This document shows, in pieces, positions 24,980 through 34,520 of a stretch of 64,000 nt of DNA. A program made the position numbers and the translations under genes. A model generated the notes under the pieces. It worked only from the letters and a program-made list of their open reading frames with translations, had not been told where the DNA came from and searched no databases. Source of the DNA: Symploca sp. SIO1C2 (GTDB lineage Bacteria > Cyanobacteriota > Cyanobacteriia > Cyanobacteriales > Coleofasciculaceae); NCBI GenBank assembly GCA_010672925.1, contig JAAHFP010000012.1, positions 33,192 to 97,191 of the forward strand, given 5' to 3'. Each line of letters starts with the position of its first letter. The stretch's first letter is position 1.

Positions 24980-27403
24980 TCAATTCTCCATTCTCCTAAT
25001 AGGGAGAAAAACGCTAAATGTCGTTTTGCCAGGAACGGAATCTACTTCAATTTTACCTTGATGTTTTTTAATGATTTTGTTCACGATGTTTAAACCTAAA
25101 CCACTACCTTCTCCCATCGGCTTGGTAGTAAAAAAGGCGTCAAAAATTTTGGCTTGTATTTCCGGAGGGATGCCACAACCAGAGTCTGTGAATTGAATGA
25201 CTACTTGATGCTCCTGTTTAAAAACGTGGATAGTTAATGTACCTTCGGAATTCATCGCTTGGATTGCATTATGTACTAGGTTCGTCCAAACTTGATTGAG
25301 TTCTTCTGGATAACAGAGAATCTCTGGCACATCTTGATATTGTTTAATTACTTCAATACCCTGCTTCAATAAATTTTGATAGATAGTTAGTACAACGTCA
25401 ATTCCATAGGTGATCTGCGCTTTGCTCATTTCTCCAGAATTGTTCCGGCGAACATAACTTTTGAGAGCAAAGACGATTTTTGAGGATTTTTCTACTGCTA
25501 ATTGAATATTATGACTGTTGTTTTGTTGGGTTACTAAGTTGTTAGCTGTGTCTAAGACTAAGTGGCAGTTGGGGTCTTGTAGCAGGGGTAGAAAGGGAGT
25601 AATATCTTGGGTGATACCTAGTTGAACTAAATCAGCAGCAAGGGTATCAGCGTCATCAATGCCCTGTGCTTCCAATTGTTTCTTGAGGGCACGTTTACAT
25701 TTCCGTTCTTCTCGAAAAGAAAGTTCCTGACTCTTACCTTCTTGCGCTGCTAATAAAGCGAAAAAGTCCGCTTGTCGTTCAGCAGAGAGTTGCTGGAAAA
25801 TCTGAGGTAATTGTTGTAGAGAATTCTCAAGAGCAGAGGAGATATTGGCAATAGAAGCCTGAATTGCTCCCATTGGGGTATTGATTTCGTGAGCTACCCC
25901 AGCAATCAGTTGTCCCAAAGAAGCCATTTTTTCGGATTGGATTAGTTCCTGTTGAGTATTCTGGAGTTCTTGGAGAGTGCTTGCTAGTTCTTCGTTTTTT
26001 TGTCGTAAGGTTTCCTCTGCCCGTTTACGTTGCGCAGCTTGCCGATAGGCATCGCTAATATCTCTAGCAACCCATAGTACACTGGTGTCTGAAATTGGAG
26101 AAATCCTGGCACTAAACCAAAGCTGCTCTTCGCCAACACCAAGGCTGTAATCAAAACTAAGTATCTGCTGGGTAGTTAAAGCTTGCTGAACTTGATTCAA
26201 CCAAAGCGGAGCAGTGGGTTCTTGCAAAAATGATGCCACTGTTTGGCTGATGATTTCCGCATCCGGTTGCTCCACACCATGAGGATTCATCGGTGCAATT
26301 TCTATATTCTCAAGCTGGTTACCTTGCATACTAACAATTACTACCAGCTCTGTCATTGCTTCAAAGAGAGCACGCATTTTTTCCTGGGAAGTCCTCAGAT
26401 GAGTCTCCAGGATTTGACGCTCACCGATTTCCTGTTGTAGTTGCTCGTTTAGTTGCCTGAGTTCACCTGTTTGCTCACCAACTAGATGTTGCCAGGTTGC
26501 AACAGTTTGCTCTGTTTCCTGTAAGTTTATTGCCTTAAGTGCACCAATTTGGGTGATGATACCGACTAATTCTCCTGGATCATTGGTTACGATTAAGCAG
26601 TTTCCTGGTTGCTGCTGCATCATCTGATAGGCATCCCACATAGAATCAGCAGGCTTGATTGATAGTACAGGTGAACTCATTATGGTTGCTGCGGAGGCTT
26701 TGTCTGGCTCCAATCCCAAGTTGTGAAATTCTATGATCTCCCTTTCAGTAACGATGCCTACAGGGAACATAGTTTGGGTCTCAGAGGCTGATTCGTGTCC
26801 CCACTCCTTTTTTCCCTCACCCGTATTCACCTCCCTCCTTGCCAAGCTACAATTTTCTACAATTACCACACAGCTGACTTGCTCTTTGAGCATCAGTTGT
26901 GTTAAAGACCGGATGGAGGTGTTCTTATCCGCCTGAACTACATTAGTATTCATCACCTCCGAGACTTGTTTAAGCTTGAATAAATCCGTTGGTTTGAGGA
27001 ATGTTTGGATGCTGTGGGGGGTGATAATACCAACTAAGCTTCCTTCTTCATCTACTACAGGGAGATGGCGAATCCGATGCTGGTGCAGGATTTTTACCAC
27101 AGCTAAACCATCCTGTGCCTGGGTTTGGGTAATAATATGTAGTGGCTTCATCATCACCGTTGCCAGGGATAAATTGCTCAAGTCAGTTCCGAGGGCAGTT
27201 AGACGCACCACATCTGTTGTTGTCAGCAAACCAACTGGAGATCGATGGTGCTCTCTAGAACCTAGTATGAGAATATAACTACTGTTGCTCTGACTCATCA
27301 AAGCGATCGCTTCTGGTACAAGAGTATCTGGTGTAGTAGTTAAAGGATTAAGAATTGTTGTTTGTTGTTTGTTGTTTGTTATTGGTTGTTTGTCATTTGT
27401 CAT
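24980..27403 (-). CDS. CBS-PAS sensor histidine kinase
   Basis: An 807-residue cytoplasmic kinase. Four CBS motifs in two Bateman pairs occupy about 18-140 and 145-310 (for example VGLLTTTDVVRL, LPVVDEEGSLVGIITPHS, VGIITQIGALKAI), which usually bind adenine nucleotides. A coiled-coil and a PAS-like domain (330-450) precede the kinase core: H box VAHEINTPMG, N box NLVHNAIQAM, G1 DSGCGIPPE and G2 GEGSGLGL. Between the H and N boxes is a long insert (QLPQIFQQLSAERQADFF and following) that is shared almost unchanged with the kinase core of the 2211-residue protein upstream. The start codon and first 17 residues (MTNDKQPITNN...) are encoded by a repeat array, yet the first CBS domain needs that start. 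Residues near 190-215 also look like a foreign insertion. Confidence 0.88.
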   Translation of the reverse strand: MTNDKQPITNNKQQTTILNPLTTTPDTLVPEAIALMSQSNSSYILILGSREHHRSPVGLLTTTDVVRLTALGTDLSNLSLATVMMKPLHIITQTQAQDGLAVVKILHQHRIRHLPVVDEEGSLVGIITPHSIQTFLKPTDLFKLKQVSEVMNTNVVQADKNTSIRSLTQLMLKEQVSCVVIVENCSLARREVNTGEGKKEWGHESASETQTMFPVGIVTEREIIEFHNLGLEPDKASAATIMSSPVLSIKPADSMWDAYQMMQQQPGNCLIVTNDPGELVGIITQIGALKAINLQETEQTVATWQHLVGEQTGELRQLNEQLQQEIGERQILETHLRTSQEKMRALFEAMTELVVIVSMQGNQLENIEIAPMNPHGVEQPDAEIISQTVASFLQEPTAPLWLNQVQQALTTQQILSFDYSLGVGEEQLWFSARISPISDTSVLWVARDISDAYRQAAQRKRAEETLRQKNEELASTLQELQNTQQELIQSEKMASLGQLIAGVAHEINTPMGAIQASIANISSALENSLQQLPQIFQQLSAERQADFFALLAAQEGKSQELSFREERKCKRALKKQLEAQGIDDADTLAADLVQLGITQDITPFLPLLQDPNCHLVLDTANNLVTQQNNSHNIQLAVEKSSKIVFALKSYVRRNNSGEMSKAQITYGIDVVLTIYQNLLKQGIEVIKQYQDVPEILCYPEELNQVWTNLVHNAIQAMNSEGTLTIHVFKQEHQVVIQFTDSGCGIPPEIQAKIFDAFFTTKPMGEGSGLGLNIVNKIIKKHQGKIEVDSVPGKTTFSVFLPIRRMEN

Positions 27404-27641
27404 TTGTTGTTTGTTATTGGTTGTTTATTATTGGTTGTTTGAGAATTGGGAATTGGGAATAGGGAATATCTCCCCAGCTTCCTCAGCTTCCTCAGCTCCC
27501 TCAGCTTCCTCAGCTCCCCCAGCTCCCTCAGCTTCCTCAGCTTCCTCAGCTCCCTCAGCTCCCTCAGCTCCCTCAGCTTCCTCAGCTCCCCCAGCTCCCC
27601 CGGCTCCCTCAGCTTCCTCAGCCCCCTCAGCTTCCCACACC
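27340..27641. repeat. TTGTTTG and CAGCTTCCT arrays between kinase genes
   Basis: TTGTTGT/TTGGTTG heptamers at 27356-27440 overlap the first codons of the CBS kinase gene. A nonamer array of CAGCTTCCT/CAGCTCCCT units follows at 27476-27635 and stops only some tens of bases before the stop codon of the 2211-residue kinase. Open frames on both strands here are products of the repeat period. Confidence 0.9.
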
Positions 27642-30600
27642 TCAGAGGGGAAGTTCCTTAGTAATTGGTAAATACACCGTGAATGTTGTCTTTCCTGGTT
27701 TGCTGTCTACTTCCACTTTACCTTGGTGTTTATCGACAATCTTGTGGACGATATCCAACCCCAAGCCACTGCCTTCTCCTACTGGTTTGGTGGTAAAGAA
27801 AGGTGCAAAGATTTTGTCTTGGATTTCGGGAGGGATACCACAACCGGAATCAGTAACTTGTACTACTATCTGATTCCCTTGTTCAGTAACAGCTATCTCT
27901 AGTTTGCCCTGATTATTCATGGCTTGGGTAGCATTATGAATTAAATTTGTCCAGACTTGATTTAATTCTTCAGGATAACACAAAATTTCTGAAACATGTT
28001 GATAGTTTTTGACTACTTCAACACCCTGTTTAAACTGACCTTGATATAGGGTAAGGACTAAATCAATACCATCAGTTATTTGAGCTGTGAGCATTGTACC
28101 TGATTTATCCTGATGGGCATAACTTTTGAGAGCGAAGACAATTTTTGAAGCTCTCTCTACTGCTAATTGAATATTCCTACTGTTATTTTGTTGTAGAGCT
28201 AAATTGTAGGCTGCTTTGATAATTAAGTTGTGGTTAGGGTCTTGTAGTAGAGGTATAAAGGGAGTAACATTATCTGGAGTAATACCTAGTTTAACTAAAT
28301 TAGTTGCCGAAATGTCAGCATCCTCAATTCCTAGAGCTTCTAACTCTTTTTTGAGGGCACGTCTAAATTTCCTTTCCTCTCGAAAAGAAAGCTCTTCAGA
28401 ACGTTGTTGGGCAACTGCTAATAAAGCAAAGAAATCGGCTTGCCTTTGAACAGAGACTTGCTGAAACAGTTGGGGAAGTTGTTGCAGAGAGTTTTCGAGA
28501 GCATTAGAGATATTGCTAATGGAAGCTCCGATTGCTCCTAAAGGAGTATTGATTTCGTGAGCTACCCCAGCAATAAGCTGTCCAAGAGCAGCCATTTTCT
28601 CAGATTGAATGAGTGCTTCTTCTGCTTGTTTGCGTTCGGTGATATCGTTAGATATCGCCACTAGGCATTCTTGTCCTGAAATATTAATTATTTCTGCTGA
28701 TAAGAGTGCTGTCTTCACTGCCCCTGATTTGGTACGAAAACTAAATTCATAGTTGCGAACTACACCATCATTTGATAACATTTGGAAGAGAGACTGACGG
28801 TCTTGTTGATTTACCCAAAGATTCAGCTCCACTGCAGTATGACCAAGGATTTCTTCACTAGTGTAACCAGTAAATTGACAGAAGCTCTCGTTCACCTCAA
28901 TATGCCGCCCATCAGTTACAGTGGTGATCGTGATTGCATTTGGACTAGAACGAAAGGCTTTAGAGAATTTTTCTTCTGATAAACTCAGGGCTTCTTCTAC
29001 AAGTAGACGTTCACCAATTTCCTGCTGTAGCTCCCTGGTGCGTTGAGTAACTTCTTGTTCTAGGGTACGGTTGTAATCCGCTAGCAATTTCTCAGCACGT
29101 TTGCGCTTAGTGATATCAGTAAAGGCGACAATGGCGTAGACAATGTTCCCGCGTTCATCATAAATAGGTGTCCCCCAACTTTCTAAGGGAATAATTCGTT
29201 CACCTTGGTGAATTTCTAGATCATCAGTATTGGTAGTTTCCCCTTGCAAGGCTCGCATAATGGGTAACTTTGCTGTAGGATAAGTCTGGTTAGTTCCTGT
29301 GATGTAGCTTTGATAGACTTCGGCTCCTTCCTTATACTGAGCCGAAGGATTAACTTTTACTCCTTGACCGAGTAATTCAATCGCTTTCTGGTTGGTATAG
29401 TAGGGTTTACCAGTAGCATCCATCACCCCTACTCCTACTGGCATTGCTTCTAAAAATTGAGTCAGCCTCTTCTCGCTTTCCCGCACTTTGGTGTAGAGTG
29501 TGGCATTAGTAATCGCGATCGCTGCTTGTCCAGATAATAGTTGTATAACTAGCAACCGCTTGGGGGTAAAAGCGCCACTAGTCAAGTTATTCTCCAAGTA
29601 GACAATACCACTGAGGGTTCCTTGGTTCAGCAAGGGAGCACACAAAATAGATTTGGTTTGATGTTGTTGGATGTAAGGATCATTGGTAAAATTACCCTCA
29701 CTAGTAGCATCATCCAAGACTACCGTTTTCTTGGTGCGAGCCACATAATTGATCATTGATGCCGGTAATTGGTTGTCAATGAGAATTGACTGCAAAACAG
29801 TAACCTGCTCAGAATCAACTCTTCCTGAAGCTTCAATCAATAATTGACCATTCTCATGGCCTGACTGACCTTGGGCTGGTAATATCAGAAAGCCGACTTG
29901 GGCTCCAGCATTTTGGAGCAGAGTTTGCATCAAGGAAGCTAGTAACTTATCCAAGACAATTTCACTACCAATTGCTTGGGAAGCTTTCATGAGGGTAGCT
30001 AAATCTAAAGATTCCCCTAACTGGGTGCTGGCTGAAGTGCTAATAGTAGTTTTACGAGTTTCTGTCGGAGAACTTACTACTGCTAAGGTTAATAACTGCG
30101 GGTATCTTGCTTCTAAATCTTTGACCTTAGCTGTGGCTCCCCAGTGAGTATAGCAGTAGTGAGCATCACTGAAATAGGTTTTCGCAATCTTTGGTTTGCC
30201 CCAGTCAAGGTAGAATTTAGCAGCAAGTTCGTTAGCCAAAGCTTCTTCTTGAAGATACCCATATTCTTGAGCCGTAGCAATGGCACGATCGTATAATTCC
30301 ATTGCTGCTAAATTTTCTCCCCGGAGTCGGTGGTATTCTGCTTTTACAAGCTCCAACTTATGTTGATAATTCTTGGGAGCCTTAGATGCCCATATTGCCA
30401 ACTTCTCTTGATTAGCAACTAATTGGGCAAGAAAATTTTCCTGCTCAGTTGTTGGTAGGGTGCCAAATACGGTTATTCTGACCAAAGAATCATAGAAATA
30501 GAATTGAGGGATATATACCGTACCGATTACTGCATCTAAATACCTTGCCGCTTCACTAGCGTTTTGCCTTGCTTCACTAGTTTCGGCAAATAAATAGCAC

Positions 30601-33600
30601 AGTATCAATTTATATAGATGTAGAGTAAATAGAGTAATCTGATCATGAGTCTGTTCCTGAAGCCGTAATCTTACTTGCTCGTTATACGCATCACCAGCTA
30701 ACAGACAAGGATTTTCTGTAGAGCCCGTCAAATTGAGAACTACTTGCCGTAGCAACTCATTCCACTGCCAGACTGTTTCCTGTTGAAGCTGATGGATAGC
30801 TTGAGAGTAGGTGGCAATTTCTCGTTCGAGTTGAGTAAGCTCTTGAGAGCAAAAAAAAGCATGATAAGCATAGATTTGAGCTGCCATCGCTGCATCCTCA
30901 AACTCTCCCGACTCCAGTGCCAATTGATAAGCCTCTACAGCAAGATTGAGATTGGCTTTGAGCGGTTTGTGCCAATGCTGAACTCCTGCAATCAATCTTG
31001 TCAGAGTTTTAGCTCTAAGAGCTGTATTATCAAAATGCTCCGATAATTGAAAAGCTAACTGCCCCAATTGATAGCCGCTATCGATATCTCCCACAACTCC
31101 ACAGAGAATCATTCCATAAGTAGCATAAGCAGGAGCAGATACAGCAGTATTTCCATGCTCTAGGGATAAATTTACCATTTGAGAAATAACCAAGGGCATC
31201 AGTTGAGGTGCTGCGATTACCAGAGCAACAAAAACTCGGTTCATCATTGCCATAGCCACCAGATGCTCAGCACTGGTCATTTCCGGCAGATTGATCAAAT
31301 CTTCAATCTCTTTCCCTGCTAAATTAGCTTGTGTTGCTGCTAACTCCAGTTGAATCTTCTCTCCATCTGGCTGTTGGGGCAAGGAAATACCCATTAACTG
31401 CAAACTATCCAAAGCCAGTTTTACTGCTTTCAAAGGTTGATTTTGAGCTGTATAGGCTTGCAGCTGAATTTCGTAGATTTTTACTTTATCTCGTAAAGTG
31501 GTAGCTCGTTGCAAGGCAATCTTAGAAAGTTTTTCTACTTGCTCGAAGTCAGTAGTTAAGTATTGAGCTTCCACTTCCTCTACTACAAGATTGAAAGTCA
31601 ACTCATAGTTTGTCTGCCAACTATAAGCTCCCAACAGTTTTCGTCCCGTCTGTAAATACTTAATAGCTGTTCCATAGGCATTCGCTATCTTTGCTTTTTT
31701 CCCTGCCAACCAATTTAGTTGAGCTAATTCCTTCCTCTCCTGCTGAGAGTTGAGCAGTTTCCAACCAAAATTCAAATGATCAACTATCTGAAATATTTGC
31801 TCTGCTGACCATTGTTCACTGTCTTGTAAGTTGGGAATTGGGAATTGGGAATTTGCCTCCTGCTTCCGATTCCCCTCCTGGGAGGGGTTAGGGGTGGGTT
31901 CCGCCTCCTGCCTCCTGCCTTCTGCCTCCATTAACAATAGATTACCAATTTGCCAGTGAACTACCTCTGTGTCAGTTTCCTTGATTAAGGTATAGGCTGC
32001 TTGTTGGATCTGAGTATGACCAAATTTAAAAGCTTGAATTAATAGCTGTTCATCTAATGTAGACTGCGGCAAAATTAACTGTAACTGCACTGCTACTAAG
32101 AGGTCTTGGAAAAGTGCAGCCGCTGATTTTTCACAAATAATAGAGAGGGTATTTAAATCAAACTCCTCCCCAATACAAGCTGCGAATTGTAACACTTGCT
32201 GGGTGACCTTAGGAAGTTTCTGCAACTTACCAATCATCAACTCAACTAAATTATCAGTGATACCCATTGCCTCAATTTGATTCATATCCCATTGCCAGCT
32301 GAGGTAATCAAAATCAAAAGTAATCAGTTTTTCTTCATGCAGAATATTGAGAAACTCTTTGACAAAGTAGGGATTGCCAGCAGTTTTACGTTGTACTAAT
32401 TCGGCCATTGGCTTAACTGATTGCAGCTCTTGGTGTAGAGTATCAGCAATGAGCTGGCTAATCGATTCTAGAGTCAATGGTGCTAAATTAATCTGGTTAA
32501 CTGTTGCCCCTTGCTTTTGTAGACGTTTAATGGTCATCATCAAGGGATGAGTAGGACTAACTTGGTTATCCTGATAAGAACCAATAAGCAAGAGATTAAG
32601 ATAGTTAGAATTTTCCTTCAGAACATCTGTTGGGGGTTGTGCTACTTGTTTACTGTTGCCTGGTTGCTCCTCAATATGGCTATCTCCTGGAATAATCATC
32701 AATTCGAGCAATTTAAGACTGTCGAAATCAGCCCACTGCAAATCATCAAGGAAGACAACTAAGGGATGCTCTGTGGAAGTAAATACTTGAATAAAGTTTT
32801 GCAGTGCCAGTTGCAAGCGGTCTTTTGACTCTATTACTCCCAACTGTGGTGCAGCTTGCTGTTTACCGATAATCAGCTCTAATTCTGGAATCACCTCAAT
32901 CATTAATTGAGCATTAACACCCAAAGCTAGCAGGAGTTGTTTTCGCCATCGCTTTAACTGAGCCTTACTCGCAGTTAACAGTTGTCGCACTAGTTCCTGG
33001 CAAGCAGTGATCATAGCTGAGTAGGAGATATGGCGCTGAAACTGCTCAAATTTACCCCGGATAAAATAACCTCTATTTTGGATGATGGATGTTTGTAATT
33101 GGGCTACTAGTGTTGATTTACCGATCCCATAATCTCCAGCAATAAGCATGAGTTCGGTTTTGTTCTTGGTTGTTGGTTGTTGGTTGTTAGTTGTTTTTTT
33201 ACTGATAACTCTGGCCGCAGCTAACAGAGTTGCAATTTCTTGCTCTCTACCATAAAGTTTTTGGGGGATTTGAAACCTGTCAGAAATATCATGTTCTCCG
33301 GGGATAATATCTTCAATTTCTCCTCCTGCTTCTAACTGCATCAAGCAAATAATTAAATCAGCTTGAATACCCCAGGCATTTTGATATCTATCTTCAGCAT
33401 TTTTGGCTAACATTTTCATCACAATATCAGACAAAGCCTGAGGAATTTTCGTCCTTCTACCTCCTGTTCCCATCCTGGGAGGGGTTACGGGTGGGTTCTG
33501 CCTCCTGCTCCCCTCCTGGGAGGGGTTACGGGTGGGTTCTGCCTCCTGCCTTCTGCCTCCTACCTTCTGCCTCCTGCCTTCTCTTGGGGGTACTGGTTCC

Positions 33601-34277
33601 TGAGCAATATGACAATGTACCAACTCCATGGCATTAGTAGTAGTAAACGGGAGCTTTCCTGTAAGCATTTCATAGAAAGTAACACCGAGGGAGTAAAAGT
33701 CTGTACGGTAATCCAGGGAACGATTCATCCGTCCAGTTTGTTCTGGGGAGATATAAGCTAGAGTACCTTCTAAGAACTCGGGAGGTTCTAGGGTCGGATT
33801 TTCCCAAGTTAGTTGAGTAGACAGACCAAAATCGATGATTTTGACTTGTCCCGTTTCTTGGTTAAAAACAATATTGGCAGAGTTAATGTCTTTATGGATG
33901 ATATTGCTATTGTGAATGCCACCCAAAATCTCGGTAATTTTGATGCCAAGGTTCAAAAAATCCTTGAGAGACAGTTCCCATCCCGGTTCATCCAGCAGTT
34001 GTCTTAAAGATTTTCCCCCAAAATCTTCTAGAATAATTACTAGGCTTCTCTGATACTCCTCTAGGCCATAAACCTTGACTACCCCTTCTAGATTTAAGCT
34101 GCGGGCAATTTGATATTCCTGCTTATATCGAGTGAGTTCTTGGGGTGTAGGATATTCTTGCTTAAGTACTTTGAGGATTACCGGTTGATTATCTTGTTCT
34201 CTAATGCCTCGATAGATGAGAGAATTGCTGCTCTCATCAATTAGGGTTTGAACTGCAATGCCAGCTAGGGAGATCAT
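27642..34277 (-). CDS. Ser/Thr kinase-ATPase-GAF-PAS-histidine kinase
   Basis: A 2211-residue multidomain signalling protein of the type named trifunctional serine/threonine kinase/ATP-binding protein/sensor histidine kinase. Residues 1-320 are an STK domain (IIHKDINSANIVF catalytic loop, IIDFGLS, GTLAYISPEQTGRMN). Residues 340-700 are an AAA_16 ATPase (GDYGIGKSTLVAQ, LVVFLDDLQWAD). A long alpha-solenoid runs to about 1400. GAF is at about 1480-1625, two PAS domains at about 1640-1760 and 1815-1935, and the histidine kinase at about 1950-2205 (VAHEINTPLGAIG, NLIHNATQAM, DSGCGIPPE, GEGSGLGLDI). Repeat-derived insertions are translated at about 228-272 (STK), 360-372 (before the P-loop) and 781-815. 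The start ATG directly follows a TTGTTTG array. Regulation by ligand and phosphorylation is inferred. Confidence 0.9.
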   Translation of the reverse strand: MISLAGIAVQTLIDESSNSLIYRGIREQDNQPVILKVLKQEYPTPQELTRYKQEYQIARSLNLEGVVKVYGLEEYQRSLVIILEDFGGKSLRQLLDEPGWELSLKDFLNLGIKITEILGGIHNSNIIHKDINSANIVFNQETGQVKIIDFGLSTQLTWENPTLEPPEFLEGTLAYISPEQTGRMNRSLDYRTDFYSLGVTFYEMLTGKLPFTTTNAMELVHCHIAQEPVPPREGRRQKVGGRRQEAEPTRNPSQEGSRRQNPPVTPPRMGTGGRRTKIPQALSDIVMKMLAKNAEDRYQNAWGIQADLIICLMQLEAGGEIEDIIPGEHDISDRFQIPQKLYGREQEIATLLAAARVISKKTTNNQQPTTKNKTELMLIAGDYGIGKSTLVAQLQTSIIQNRGYFIRGKFEQFQRHISYSAMITACQELVRQLLTASKAQLKRWRKQLLLALGVNAQLMIEVIPELELIIGKQQAAPQLGVIESKDRLQLALQNFIQVFTSTEHPLVVFLDDLQWADFDSLKLLELMIIPGDSHIEEQPGNSKQVAQPPTDVLKENSNYLNLLLIGSYQDNQVSPTHPLMMTIKRLQKQGATVNQINLAPLTLESISQLIADTLHQELQSVKPMAELVQRKTAGNPYFVKEFLNILHEEKLITFDFDYLSWQWDMNQIEAMGITDNLVELMIGKLQKLPKVTQQVLQFAACIGEEFDLNTLSIICEKSAAALFQDLLVAVQLQLILPQSTLDEQLLIQAFKFGHTQIQQAAYTLIKETDTEVVHWQIGNLLLMEAEGRRQEAEPTPNPSQEGNRKQEANSQFPIPNLQDSEQWSAEQIFQIVDHLNFGWKLLNSQQERKELAQLNWLAGKKAKIANAYGTAIKYLQTGRKLLGAYSWQTNYELTFNLVVEEVEAQYLTTDFEQVEKLSKIALQRATTLRDKVKIYEIQLQAYTAQNQPLKAVKLALDSLQLMGISLPQQPDGEKIQLELAATQANLAGKEIEDLINLPEMTSAEHLVAMAMMNRVFVALVIAAPQLMPLVISQMVNLSLEHGNTAVSAPAYATYGMILCGVVGDIDSGYQLGQLAFQLSEHFDNTALRAKTLTRLIAGVQHWHKPLKANLNLAVEAYQLALESGEFEDAAMAAQIYAYHAFFCSQELTQLEREIATYSQAIHQLQQETVWQWNELLRQVVLNLTGSTENPCLLAGDAYNEQVRLRLQEQTHDQITLFTLHLYKLILCYLFAETSEARQNASEAARYLDAVIGTVYIPQFYFYDSLVRITVFGTLPTTEQENFLAQLVANQEKLAIWASKAPKNYQHKLELVKAEYHRLRGENLAAMELYDRAIATAQEYGYLQEEALANELAAKFYLDWGKPKIAKTYFSDAHYCYTHWGATAKVKDLEARYPQLLTLAVVSSPTETRKTTISTSASTQLGESLDLATLMKASQAIGSEIVLDKLLASLMQTLLQNAGAQVGFLILPAQGQSGHENGQLLIEASGRVDSEQVTVLQSILIDNQLPASMINYVARTKKTVVLDDATSEGNFTNDPYIQQHQTKSILCAPLLNQGTLSGIVYLENNLTSGAFTPKRLLVIQLLSGQAAIAITNATLYTKVRESEKRLTQFLEAMPVGVGVMDATGKPYYTNQKAIELLGQGVKVNPSAQYKEGAEVYQSYITGTNQTYPTAKLPIMRALQGETTNTDDLEIHQGERIIPLESWGTPIYDERGNIVYAIVAFTDITKRKRAEKLLADYNRTLEQEVTQRTRELQQEIGERLLVEEALSLSEEKFSKAFRSSPNAITITTVTDGRHIEVNESFCQFTGYTSEEILGHTAVELNLWVNQQDRQSLFQMLSNDGVVRNYEFSFRTKSGAVKTALLSAEIINISGQECLVAISNDITERKQAEEALIQSEKMAALGQLIAGVAHEINTPLGAIGASISNISNALENSLQQLPQLFQQVSVQRQADFFALLAVAQQRSEELSFREERKFRRALKKELEALGIEDADISATNLVKLGITPDNVTPFIPLLQDPNHNLIIKAAYNLALQQNNSRNIQLAVERASKIVFALKSYAHQDKSGTMLTAQITDGIDLVLTLYQGQFKQGVEVVKNYQHVSEILCYPEELNQVWTNLIHNATQAMNNQGKLEIAVTEQGNQIVVQVTDSGCGIPPEIQDKIFAPFFTTKPVGEGSGLGLDIVHKIVDKHQGKVEVDSKPGKTTFTVYLPITKELPL
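31833..31935 (-). repeat. Repeat insertion in the helical region of the 2211-residue kinase
   Basis: GGGAATT heptamers, one TCCTGGGAGGGGTTAGGGGT element and CCTCCTG/CCTTCTG heptamers, translated in frame as EGRRQEAEPTPNPSQEGN and NSQFPIPN peptides. Confidence 0.85.
33461..33592 (-). repeat. Repeat insertion inside the Ser/Thr kinase domain
   Basis: Two copies of the TCCTGGGAGGGGTTACGGGT element about 48 bp apart, surrounded by CCTCCTG/CCTTCTG heptamers, in frame. It lies between the kinase segments corresponding to AQEPVPP and IPQALSDIVMKML, a surface loop before the last kinase helices. Confidence 0.88.
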
Positions 34278-34520
34278 AATTGTTGTTTGTTGTTTGTTGT
34301 TTGTCCTTTGTTGTTTGTTATTTGTTATTTGTTGTTTGGAAATGGGGAATTGAGAGTTATCTTACTTATCTTCTTTATCTTCCTCAGCTCTCCCAGCTCC
34401 CTCAGCTCCCTCAGCTCCTAAACTACCCTAACTTCCCGGCTATCATCCGTAGCAAATATTCAGCAATTTGATATTATATCTTTAGTTAAAAGGGGAGGGT
34501 GGGTCAGGGTACACAATTTT
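34278..34520. repeat. TTGTTTG and CAGCTCCCT arrays at a divergent promoter region
   Basis: TTGTTGT/TTGTTAT heptamers at 34280-34338 and CAGCTCCCT nonamers at 34384-34420 fill most of the space between the divergent kinase and ABC-class ATPase genes. No promoter could be picked with confidence. Confidence 0.75.

Noticed and set aside
27369-27671. Low-complexity frames on both strands between the kinase genes
   Set aside because: Repeat period divisible by three keeps frames open; no gene signal.
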